The translations under genes were made by a program, and so were the position numbers. Of a stretch of DNA of 64,000 nucleotides, positions 57,154-64,000 are shown one piece after another (the stretch's first letter is position 1; every line of letters starts with the position of its first letter). The stretch is from contig NZ_AP022575.1 in NCBI RefSeq assembly GCF_010730055.1, positions 682,001-746,000 of the forward strand, in the 5' to 3' direction. The DNA comes from Mycobacterium shinjukuense. GTDB taxonomy: Bacteria > Actinomycetota > Actinomycetes > Mycobacteriales > Mycobacteriaceae. The notes below the pieces were generated by a model. The model saw only the letters and a list, made by a program, of their open reading frames with translations, was not told the origin of the DNA and searched no databases.

Positions 57154-59010
57154 GTGAGCGCACCTACCAAGCCACACGCACCGACATCGGCGCCGGAGCG
57201 GCAACATCACGCAATCGGTGCCAAACCTCCCACCACCCATCCGAAACGTGTTGCACCGCAGCAACTTACCGGCGCCCAGGCGGTCATCCGGTCGCTGGAG
57301 GAACTCGACGTCGATGTCATCTTCGGGATTCCGGGCGGTGCCGTGCTGCCGGTGTATGACCCGCTGTTCGACTCGAAAAAGCTGCGCCACGTGCTGGTCC
57401 GCCACGAGCAGGGCGCTGGTCACGCCGCCAGCGGCTACGCCCATGCCACCGGCCGGGTCGGGGTGTGCATGGCCACCTCGGGCCCCGGGGCGACCAACCT
57501 GGTAACCCCGCTGGCCGACGCGCAGATGGATTCCATACCGGTGGTTGCCATCACCGGGCAGGTGGGGCGCGGGCTGATCGGCACCGACGCCTTCCAGGAG
57601 GCCGACATCTCCGGCATCACCATGCCGATCACCAAGCACAATTTTCTGGTCCGTTCCGGTGACGACATTCCGCGGGTTCTGGCCGAGGCCTTCCACATCG
57701 CGGCCACGGGCCGCCCGGGTGCGGTGCTGGTGGATATCCCCAAGGACGTGCTGCAGGGCCAGTGCACGTTCAGCTGGCCGCCACGGATGGATCTACCGGG
57801 CTACAAGCCGAACACCAAGCCGCACAGTCGGCAGGTCCGGGAGGCCGCCAGGCTGATCGCGGCCGCGCGCAAGCCGGTGCTGTACGTTGGCGGCGGGGTC
57901 ATCCGCGGCGAGGCGACCGAGGAGCTCAAGGAATTGGCCGAGCTGACCGGCATCCCGGTGGTCACCACGCTGATGGCCCGCGGGGCGTTTCCGGACAGCC
58001 ATCGGCAGAACCTAGGCATGCCGGGCATGCACGGCACGGTGGCCGCGGTGGCCGCGCTGCAGCGCAGCGACCTGCTGATCGCGCTGGGCACCCGCTTCGA
58101 CGACCGGGTCACCGGAAAACTCGATTCGTTCGCTCCCGAGGCCAAGGTCATCCACGCCGACATCGACCCGGCCGAGATCGGCAAGAACCGGCACGCCGAC
58201 GTGCCGATCGTGGGCGACGTCAAGGCCGTCATCACCGACCTCGTCGCGATGCTGCGCCACTACGAGATTCCCGGCACCATCGACATGACCGCCTGGTGGG
58301 CCTATCTGGCTGGCGTGCGAAACACCTATCCGCTGAGCTACGGGCCGCAGAGCGACGGCAGCCTGAGCCCCGAGTACGTGATCGAGCGGCTGGGGCAGAT
58401 CGCCGGTCCGGACGCTATCTACGTCGCCGGTGTCGGCCAGCACCAGATGTGGGCGGCGCAGTTCATCAAATACGAGAAGCCGCGCACCTGGCTGAACTCC
58501 GGCGGGCTGGGCACCATGGGGTTTGCCGTCCCGGCGGCCATGGGCGCCAAGATCGCCCTTCCCGGCACCGAGGTCTGGGCGATCGACGGCGACGGCTGCT
58601 TCCAGATGACCAACCAGGAGCTGGCCACTTGCGCGGTCGAGGGCATACCGATCAAGGTGGCGCTGATCAACAACGGCAACCTGGGCATGGTGCGCCAGTG
58701 GCAGAGCCTGTTCTACCAGGAGCGGTACTCGCAGACCGACCTGGCCACCCACTCGCACCGCATCCCCGACTTCGTGAAACTGGCCGAGGCTCTGGGGTGT
58801 GTCGGGTTGCGGTGCGAACGTGCAGAGGACGTCGTCGACGTCATCAACCAGGCGCGGGCGATCAACGACTGCCCGGTGGTGATCGACTTCATCGTCGGCG
58901 CCGACGCGCAAGTGTGGCCCATGGTGGCCGCCGGGACCAGCAATGACGAGATCCAGGCCGCCCGCGGCATTCGCCCGCTGTTCGACGACATCACCGAAGG
59001 GCACGCCTGA
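57154..59010 (+). CDS. ilvB1: Acetolactate synthase large subunit IlvB1
   Basis: IlvB1 (618 residues) condenses two pyruvates, or pyruvate and 2-ketobutyrate, in the first common step of Val, Leu and Ile synthesis. It has the ThDP activation Glu85 in VRHEQGAGHAASGYA, the FAD-binding central domain and the ThDP motif GDGCFQMTNQELATCAVEG ending in INN near residue 500. The N-terminal 40 residues, before QLTGAQAVIRSLEEL, are a species-type extension. The GTG start has GAGGACA upstream. It overlaps ilvN by 1 bp (TGATG). It matches Rv3003c. Confidence 0.96.
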   Translation: MSAPTKPHAPTSAPERQHHAIGAKPPTTHPKRVAPQQLTGAQAVIRSLEELDVDVIFGIPGGAVLPVYDPLFDSKKLRHVLVRHEQGAGHAASGYAHATGRVGVCMATSGPGATNLVTPLADAQMDSIPVVAITGQVGRGLIGTDAFQEADISGITMPITKHNFLVRSGDDIPRVLAEAFHIAATGRPGAVLVDIPKDVLQGQCTFSWPPRMDLPGYKPNTKPHSRQVREAARLIAAARKPVLYVGGGVIRGEATEELKELAELTGIPVVTTLMARGAFPDSHRQNLGMPGMHGTVAAVAALQRSDLLIALGTRFDDRVTGKLDSFAPEAKVIHADIDPAEIGKNRHADVPIVGDVKAVITDLVAMLRHYEIPGTIDMTAWWAYLAGVRNTYPLSYGPQSDGSLSPEYVIERLGQIAGPDAIYVAGVGQHQMWAAQFIKYEKPRTWLNSGGLGTMGFAVPAAMGAKIALPGTEVWAIDGDGCFQMTNQELATCAVEGIPIKVALINNGNLGMVRQWQSLFYQERYSQTDLATHSHRIPDFVKLAEALGCVGLRCERAEDVVDVINQARAINDCPVVIDFIVGADAQVWPMVAAGTSNDEIQAARGIRPLFDDITEGHA

Positions 59011-59516
59011 TGAGCCCAAAGACGCACACCCTGTCGGTGCTGGTCGAAGACAAGCCCGGTGTGCTGGCCCGAGTGGCGGCGCTGTTTTCGCGGCGGGGAT
59101 TCAACATCGAATCGTTGGCGGTTGGCGCCACCGAGTGCAAGAACATGTCGCGGATGACGATCGTGGTCTCCGCCGAGGACACCCCGCTCGAGCAGATCAC
59201 CAAGCAGCTCAACAAGCTGATCAACGTCATCAAGATCGTCGAGCAGGACGACGAACACTCGGTCGCCCGGGAATTGGCGCTGATCAAGGTGCGCGCCGAC
59301 GCCGGCACCCGCAGCCAGGTGATCGAAGCGGTTAATCTGTTCCGCGCCAACGTGATCGACGTATCCCCGGAATCGCTGACCGTTGAGGCCACCGGCAACC
59401 GCGGCAAGCTGGAAGCCCTGCTGCGCGTGCTGGAGCCGTTCGGCATCCGCGAGATCGCCCAATCGGGCATGGTGTCATTGTCCCGCGGCCCACGCGGCAT
59501 CGGCACGGCCAAGTAA
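59010..59516 (+). CDS. ilvN: Acetolactate synthase regulatory subunit IlvN (IlvH)
   Basis: IlvN (168 residues) activates IlvB1 and gives valine feedback inhibition. It has an N-terminal ACT domain (THTLSVLVEDKPGVLARVAALF with NIESLAVGATE, residues about 5-80) and a C-terminal domain with LALIKVRADAGTRSQVIEAV and GILRIAQSG-type ending (GIREIAQSGMVSL). It starts at an ATG overlapping the ilvB1 stop by one base, so translation is coupled. ilvC follows after 19 bp. It matches Rv3002c. Confidence 0.96.
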   Translation: MSPKTHTLSVLVEDKPGVLARVAALFSRRGFNIESLAVGATECKNMSRMTIVVSAEDTPLEQITKQLNKLINVIKIVEQDDEHSVARELALIKVRADAGTRSQVIEAVNLFRANVIDVSPESLTVEATGNRGKLEALLRVLEPFGIREIAQSGMVSLSRGPRGIGTAK

Positions 59517-59535
59517 GACAAGGAGAAACGCAACA

Positions 59536-60549
59536 GTGGCATTAGAGATGTACTACGACGACGACGCAGACCTGTCGAAGATCCAGGGCCGCAAGGTCGC
59601 CGTGATCGGCTACGGCAGCCAGGGGCATGCGCATTCGCTGAGCCTGCGCGACTCCGGCGTTCCGGTGCGCGTCGGGCTGAAGGAGGGCTCTCAGTCGCGG
59701 GCCAAGGTCGAGGAGCAGGGCCTGCCCGTCGACACGCCCGCCAACGTGGCCGAGTGGGCGGACGTGATCATGCTGCTGGCCCCCGACACCGCACAGGCCG
59801 ACATCTTCACCAACGACATCGAGCCCCACCTCGAATCCGGTGATGCGTTGTTTTTCGGTCACGGGCTCAACATCCACTATGACCTGATCAAGCCGCCGGC
59901 CGAGGTCACCGTCGCGATGGTCGCCCCGAAGGGGCCTGGGCACCTGGTGCGCCGGCAGTTCGTCGACGGCAAGGGCGTGCCGTGTCTGGTGGCGGTGGCT
60001 CAAGATCCGTTTGGTGACGGCTTGGCGCTGGCGCTGTCCTACGCCCGGGCCATCGGCGGCACCCGCGCCGGCGTCATCAAGACCACCTTCAAGGACGAAA
60101 CCGAAACCGACCTGTTTGGGGAGCAGGCCGTATTGTGCGGCGGCACCGAGGAATTGGTCAAGGCCGCCTTCGACGTGATGGTCGAGGCGGGCTATCCGCC
60201 GGAGATGGCGTACTTCGAGGTGCTGCACGAGCTCAAGCTGATCGTCGACCTGATGTACGAGGGCGGCATTTCGCGGATGTACTACTCGGTGTCGGACACC
60301 GCGGAGTTCGGCGGCTACCTGTCGGGTCCACGAGTCATCGATGCCGGCACCAAGGAGCGGATGCGCGCGATTCTGCGGGAGATCCAGGACGGCACCTTCG
60401 TCAAGAAGCTGGTCGCCGATGTCGAGGGCGGTAACAAACAGCTCGAAGAGTTGCGCCGGCAAAACGCCGAGCATCCCATCGAGGTCGTCGGCAAGAAGCT
60501 GCGCGACCTGATGAGCTGGGTCGACCGGCCGATCACCGAGACCATCTAG
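59536..60549 (+). CDS. ilvC: Ketol-acid reductoisomerase IlvC
   Basis: IlvC (337 residues) isomerises and reduces acetolactate with Mg2+ and NADPH. It has the nucleotide motif VAVIGYGSQGHAHSLSLRDS near residue 20 and the catalytic region: GHGLNIHYDLI near 107, DETETDLFGEQAVLCGG with the Mg ligands near 190, and the Glu in YFEVLHELKLIVDLMYEGG near 225. It is the short class I form. The GTG at 59536 has AAGGAG upstream. It is the last gene of ilvB1-ilvN-ilvC, under the leader attenuator. It matches Rv3001c. Confidence 0.96.
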   Translation: MALEMYYDDDADLSKIQGRKVAVIGYGSQGHAHSLSLRDSGVPVRVGLKEGSQSRAKVEEQGLPVDTPANVAEWADVIMLLAPDTAQADIFTNDIEPHLESGDALFFGHGLNIHYDLIKPPAEVTVAMVAPKGPGHLVRRQFVDGKGVPCLVAVAQDPFGDGLALALSYARAIGGTRAGVIKTTFKDETETDLFGEQAVLCGGTEELVKAAFDVMVEAGYPPEMAYFEVLHELKLIVDLMYEGGISRMYYSVSDTAEFGGYLSGPRVIDAGTKERMRAILREIQDGTFVKKLVADVEGGNKQLEELRRQNAEHPIEVVGKKLRDLMSWVDRPITETI

Positions 60550-61186
60550 CTATTCGTCCATGAACACCGGGGCCGCCGACCGGCATCGGTGCGGCCAGTG
60601 CCGCAGCGGTGCGGGTCGCACCCGGCAAAGCCGGGAAGGTCGAACAGGAAACCAACGAGGGGGACGGCCTATTACGGGGTGCTCGTCACCAAACCCGTGG
60701 CACTCAGGTGGAAGTACACCTGGCTCAGGGCTTCCATTTTCCTGGGCACGGAGGCCCTGGATAGCGACTGACGACGGTCACATGGCACAGCGGCGGTTGG
60801 CGGCGATCGAGTGGCGAACTCATGCGCGATGAGTCGGTGCGGGATCAGCCCAACGACTTTCGTGGAGTCGGTCGCGGGTGTCGGCGCAGTGCGCAAGGCG
60901 GATCGTTGGTGCGGCAAGAACGCTTCGCGTGCGGACTGGCCGAGACAAAGACGCGCGTCAATGGCCGGACGCGCGCAGCGTGGGCTTCCTCGTGTGGTCG
61001 GGGCACCGCGGTGCCGGCGGCCACACCGGCGGTCGCAGCACGTCGGGCCCGCGGCACGCCCGCGCCGCGGCGGCGGCGCGATGGGCTTTTCGGGTGCACC
61101 CGGAACAGTGGCGTCGGCCATGCTTGGGTGCGGGGGCTGTGGATAACGTGCGCGAGGTGTCAGCGGTTCCCGCTAGAATCGAAACT
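60550..61186. other. 637-bp region without a recognisable gene
   Basis: Frames in this stretch are Arg/Ala-rich and resemble no family I know. A piece at about 60670-60770 reads VLVTKPVALRWKYTWLRASI, which looks more protein-like than the rest and may be a remnant of a gene, but no identity is supported. In M. tuberculosis several genes (Rv3000 to Rv2997) lie between ilvC and serA1; they are missing here and this region and the 13E12 gene take their place. Confidence 0.5.
61174..61179 (+). promoter_or_regulatory. -10 hexamer TAGAAT, leaderless start of the 13E12 gene
   Basis: TAGAAT, close to the SigA consensus, ends 7 nt before the ATG at 61187. The context CGCTAGAATCGAAAC before ATGTTCGA resembles other mycobacterial 13E12 genes. 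Confidence 0.6.
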
Positions 61187-62688
61187 ATGTTCGATCAGGA
61201 GGGGTCGTCGCAGGTGGCGGGGCCGGGCCCGGTCGAGGACGGCATTGGCCTCGATGATGCCGCCGGGCTGGATGATGCCGCGGTGGTCGATGCGCTGGGG
61301 GCGGCCGCGCGTGCGGAGAACGGCGCGGCGGCGCGCCGGTTGGCCTGGATGGGTGAGCTTTATGTCCGTCGCGCCCCCGAAGATGATGCCGAGCGCAGCA
61401 ATTGGGCCATCGATGGGCATGCCAACGTGGTGGCCGAGATCTCGGCGGCGCTGAGGATCAGCCGGGGCCGCGCCGGGGCCCAGCTGCGTTATGCCATCGC
61501 GTTGCGGGAGCGGTTGCCCACGGTGGCCGAGGTGTTTGGTGCTGGGGCGATTGATTTTCGGATGATGGCCGCCCTGGTGGCGCGCAGCGACATCGTTGAC
61601 GACGAGGCGATCGGCAAGCTGGATGCGGCGTTCGCTAGGCACGCGCCCAGCTGGATGCGCATGTCGGGGCCCAAGCTCACCGAGCGCATCGACATGTGGT
61701 GGAGAAGTTCGATCCCGCAGGGGTGCGGGAGCCGCGTGCGCCGCGCGAGGACCGCTATGTGGACATCGGGCCCACCGGTGCGGGGATGGCTGGGATCTGG
61801 GGTCAGCTGGAGATCACCGAGGGTGCGGCCCTGGATCGCCGGCTCGATCAGCTGGCGGCCACGGTGTGTCGCGATGATCCGCGCACCGCCGCGCACCGCC
61901 GTGCCGATGCGCTGCTGGCGCTGGCCGGCGGGCAGTCGCGGCTGGTCTGTGGGTGCGGGGCCGAGCACTGCCCGGCCGCGGGCGCCGAGCAGGCGCCCCT
62001 TGCCCAGGTGGTGATCCATGTGCTGGCCGAGCAGGCCACCGTGGACGGTGCGTCGACGGCGCCGGGGTATCTGCCCGGGTTGGGTGCGGTGCCCGCGCCG
62101 CTGCTGCGCGAGCTGGCCGGGAGCGCCAAGTGCAAGCCGCTGCGCATCCCGGCGCCGGTGGCCGAGCCGGGGTATCGGCCCTCGGCCGCGCTGGCCGAGT
62201 TCATCCGCTGGCGCGATCTCACCTGCCGGTTTCCGGGTTGTGATCAACCCGCCGCGGCCTGCCAGATCGACCACACCATCGCGTACCCGGTGGGGCCCAC
62301 CCACCCGTCGAACCTCAAGCTTTACTGCCCGGCGCATCACCTGCTGAAAACCTTCTACGCCGGGGCGGGCGGCTGGGCGGATCGCCAATTGCCCGACGGC
62401 ACCGTCATTGTCACCGCGCCCACCGGCCACACCTATACCACCACACCCGCCGGGGCGTTGTTCTTCCCGGCGCTGGGCACGCCGACCGGGCGGTTGGTCA
62501 TCCCCGAGCCCACCCGCGCGCCGGGCGCGCAGCGTGGGCTGATGATGCCCACCCGCACCCGCACCCGCGCCCAGGACCGGGCCGCTCGCATCGCCGGTGA
62601 GCGCAAACGCAACGCCGCCCGCATCGCCCGCAAGAACTTCCTCCTCGCCGAGCGCCTCGCCCGCGAGGACGAACCCCCGCCGTTTTGA
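61187..62688 (+). pseudogene. Frameshifted 13E12 (DUF222 / HNH endonuclease) gene
   Basis: The gene starts ATGTTCGATCAGG and encodes an N-terminal DUF222 part (ALRISRGRAGAQLRYAIAL near residue 90) up to TERIDMWW, then leaves frame. The next frame continues with VEKFDPAGVREPRAPREDRY, the expected next segment, through to the C-terminal HNH domain: CRFPGCDQPAAACQIDHTIAY, SNLKLYCPAHH. The break is at 61697-61700, where TGTGGTGG is one G short of TGTGGGTGG. Members of this family form the REP13E12 repeats of M. tuberculosis, some of which are phage integration sites. The gene is probably inactive; the rest is intact, so the change is recent or a sequencing error. Confidence 0.85.
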
Positions 62689-62737
62689 TGCACACCCGCG
62701 CGGGCACCGATTACGCCGACGGCGAGCCCGGGGCGCA

Positions 62738-62772
62738 CCCCAGCGCCCAGCTCCGCCGCGCTGGCGATCACC
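62738..62772 (+). repeat. Single diverged copy of the minisatellite core
   Basis: These 35 bases match 56073-56107 of the 56-bp unit at 30 of 35 positions, without gaps. They lie between the 13E12 gene and serA and overlap nothing coding. Confidence 0.7.
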
Positions 62773-62774
62773 GC

Positions 62775-62780
62775 TACGCT
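62775..62780 (+). promoter_or_regulatory. -10 hexamer TACGCT, leaderless start of serA
   Basis: TACGCT ends 6 nt before the GTG at 62787, right after the diverged repeat copy. Confidence 0.5.
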
Positions 62781-62786
62781 GGCGGC

Positions 62787-64000
62787 GTGAACTTGCCTGT
62801 TGTGTTGATCGCCGACAAACTCGCCCAATCCACCGTTGCCGCCCTGGGAGATCAGGTCGAGGTGCGCTGGGTAGACGGTCCTGACCGGGAGAAGCTGCTG
62901 GCCGCCGTGGGCGAAGCCGACGCGCTGCTGGTGCGGTCGGCCACCACCGTGGACGCCGAGGTGCTGGCCGCCGCGCCCAAGCTGAAGATCGTCGCGCGCG
63001 CCGGCGTCGGGCTGGACAACGTCGACGTGGAAGCCGCCACCGCCCGCGGCGTGCTGGTGGTCAATGCCCCCACATCGAACATCCACAGCGCCGCGGAGCA
63101 TGCCCTGGCGCTGCTGCTGGCCGCGTCGCGGCAGATCCCGGCGGCCGATGCTTCGCTGCGCGAGCACACCTGGAAGCGTTCGTCGTTCTCCGGCACCGAG
63201 ATTTTCGGCAAAACCGTCGGCGTGGTGGGCCTGGGCCGGATCGGCCAACTGGTCGCCCAGCGGATCGCCGCGTTCGGCGCCCACGTCGTCGCCTATGACC
63301 CGTACGTTTCGCCGGCCCGTGCCGCACAGCTGGGCATCGAGCTGGTGTCCCTGGACGAGCTGCTGGCCCGCTCCGACTTCATCTCGGTGCACCTGCCGAA
63401 GACGCCCGAGACCGCGGGACTGATCGACAAGGAGGCCCTGGCGAAGACCAAGCCCGGCGTCATCATCGTCAACGCCGCGCGCGGCGGCCTGGTGGACGAG
63501 GCGGCGCTGGCCGAGGCGATCATCAGCGGCCACGTCCGTGCGGCCGGGCTTGACGTGTTCGCCACCGAACCGTGCACCGACAGCCCGCTGTTCGAGCTTC
63601 CGCAGGTGGTCGTCACACCGCATCTGGGGGCATCGACCGCGGAAGCCCAGGATCGGGCCGGCACCGACGTCGCCGAGAGCGTTCGATTGGCCTTGGCCGG
63701 AGAGTTCGTTCCCGACGCGGTCAACGTCGGCGGCGGCGTGGTCAGCGAGGAAGTGGCGCCCTGGTTGGATCTGGTGCGCAAGCTCGGCGTGCTGGCAGGT
63801 GTGTTGTCGGATGAACTGCCCGTGTCGTTATCGGTGCAGGTTCGCGGCGAGCTGGCCACCGAAGAGGTTGAAGTGCTGAAGCTCTCGGCGTTGCGCGGTC
63901 TGTTTTCGGCGGTGATCGAGGACGCGGTGACGTTCGTCAATGCGCCGGCGCTGGCGGCCGAGCGTGGGGTCACCGCCGAAATCTCTAAGGCCTCGGAAAG
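62787..64000 (+). CDS. serA1: D-3-phosphoglycerate dehydrogenase SerA, 3' end outside window
   Basis: SerA starts serine synthesis by oxidising 3-phosphoglycerate with NAD+. The first 404 codons are in the window, from the GTG at 62787 (NLPVVLIADKLAQSTVAAL), through the NAD-binding GKTVGVVGLGRIGQLVAQ near residue 148, the Arg in NAARGGLVDEAAL near 235 and the catalytic His in VVTPHLGAST near 280. The intervening (ASB) domain begins after residue 320; the C-terminal ACT domain lies beyond the window. The long form matches Rv2996c. SerB2, the last enzyme of the pathway, is at 20.4-21.7 kb. Confidence 0.95.
   Translation, partial: MNLPVVLIADKLAQSTVAALGDQVEVRWVDGPDREKLLAAVGEADALLVRSATTVDAEVLAAAPKLKIVARAGVGLDNVDVEAATARGVLVVNAPTSNIHSAAEHALALLLAASRQIPAADASLREHTWKRSSFSGTEIFGKTVGVVGLGRIGQLVAQRIAAFGAHVVAYDPYVSPARAAQLGIELVSLDELLARSDFISVHLPKTPETAGLIDKEALAKTKPGVIIVNAARGGLVDEAALAEAIISGHVRAAGLDVFATEPCTDSPLFELPQVVVTPHLGASTAEAQDRAGTDVAESVRLALAGEFVPDAVNVGGGVVSEEVAPWLDLVRKLGVLAGVLSDELPVSLSVQVRGELATEEVEVLKLSALRGLFSAVIEDAVTFVNAPALAAERGVTAEISKASE

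Overview
The window is chromosomal DNA of a slow-growing Mycobacterium. It is high-GC, with many GTG starts, long runs of co-oriented genes and PE, PPE, PE_PGRS and Esx genes. Gene order follows the M. tuberculosis segment Rv3061c to Rv2996c, read in reverse. A PE_PGRS gene argues against the M. avium complex. Rv names below are recognised from protein similarity and gene order held in memory, not from a search.

Layout: (1) 1-8.7 kb: end of fadE22, a decayed GntR regulator, a MEDS/HATPase sensor, two tiny tandem lipoproteins, cyp136 with a divergent TetR gene, an SDR, a TetR-dinB2 operon, an NAD(P)H:FMN reductase and an Insig-like membrane protein. (2) 8.9-15.8 kb: class Ib ribonucleotide reductase nrdH-nrdI-nrdE and nrdF2, each transcription unit preceded by a pair of NrdR boxes 32 bp apart, with a TetR gene and a Baeyer-Villiger monooxygenase between them. 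(3) 15.9-26.4 kb: DUF3349 protein, adhC, fecB, ctaD, serB2, then an overlapping run ABC ATPase-Nudix-echA17 followed by two methyltransferases. (4) 26.4-37.7 kb: the methylglucose lipopolysaccharide (MGLP) neighbourhood (glycosyltransferase, GH57 enzyme, methyltransferases, acyltransferases), fixA-fixB electron transfer flavoprotein and an OlsB/OlsA-like acyltransferase pair. (5) 37.8-42.6 kb: iscS-mnmA (sulfur mobilisation and tRNA 2-thiouridylation), then one PE-PPE-esxS-esxR cassette. (6) 42.9-53.7 kb: lpqA, a MetE-like protein, a frameshifted PE_PGRS gene, ligA, a cis-CaaD-like tautomerase, an ACT protein, gatC-gatA-pfkA-gatB and a flavin reductase-like protein. (7) 53.8-64 kb: lppZ, a DoxX protein, an eight-copy 56-bp minisatellite, cfp6, the ilvB1-ilvN-ilvC operon with an attenuator-like leader, a frameshifted 13E12 HNH gene, and serA running off the end.

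Themes. Compared with the remembered M. tuberculosis order, accessory genes sit between conserved blocks: the MEDS sensor, tiny lipoproteins, Insig-like protein, tautomerase, PE_PGRS and 13E12 genes. Three genes are visibly broken (GntR remnant, PE_PGRS, 13E12). About fifteen starts lie 6-8 nt after a TANNNT -10 hexamer, the layout of leaderless mycobacterial transcripts, and this helped choose several starts. Several intergenic spaces hold very long perfect inverted repeats that share short seed sequences. No tRNA, rRNA or CRISPR array was recognised.
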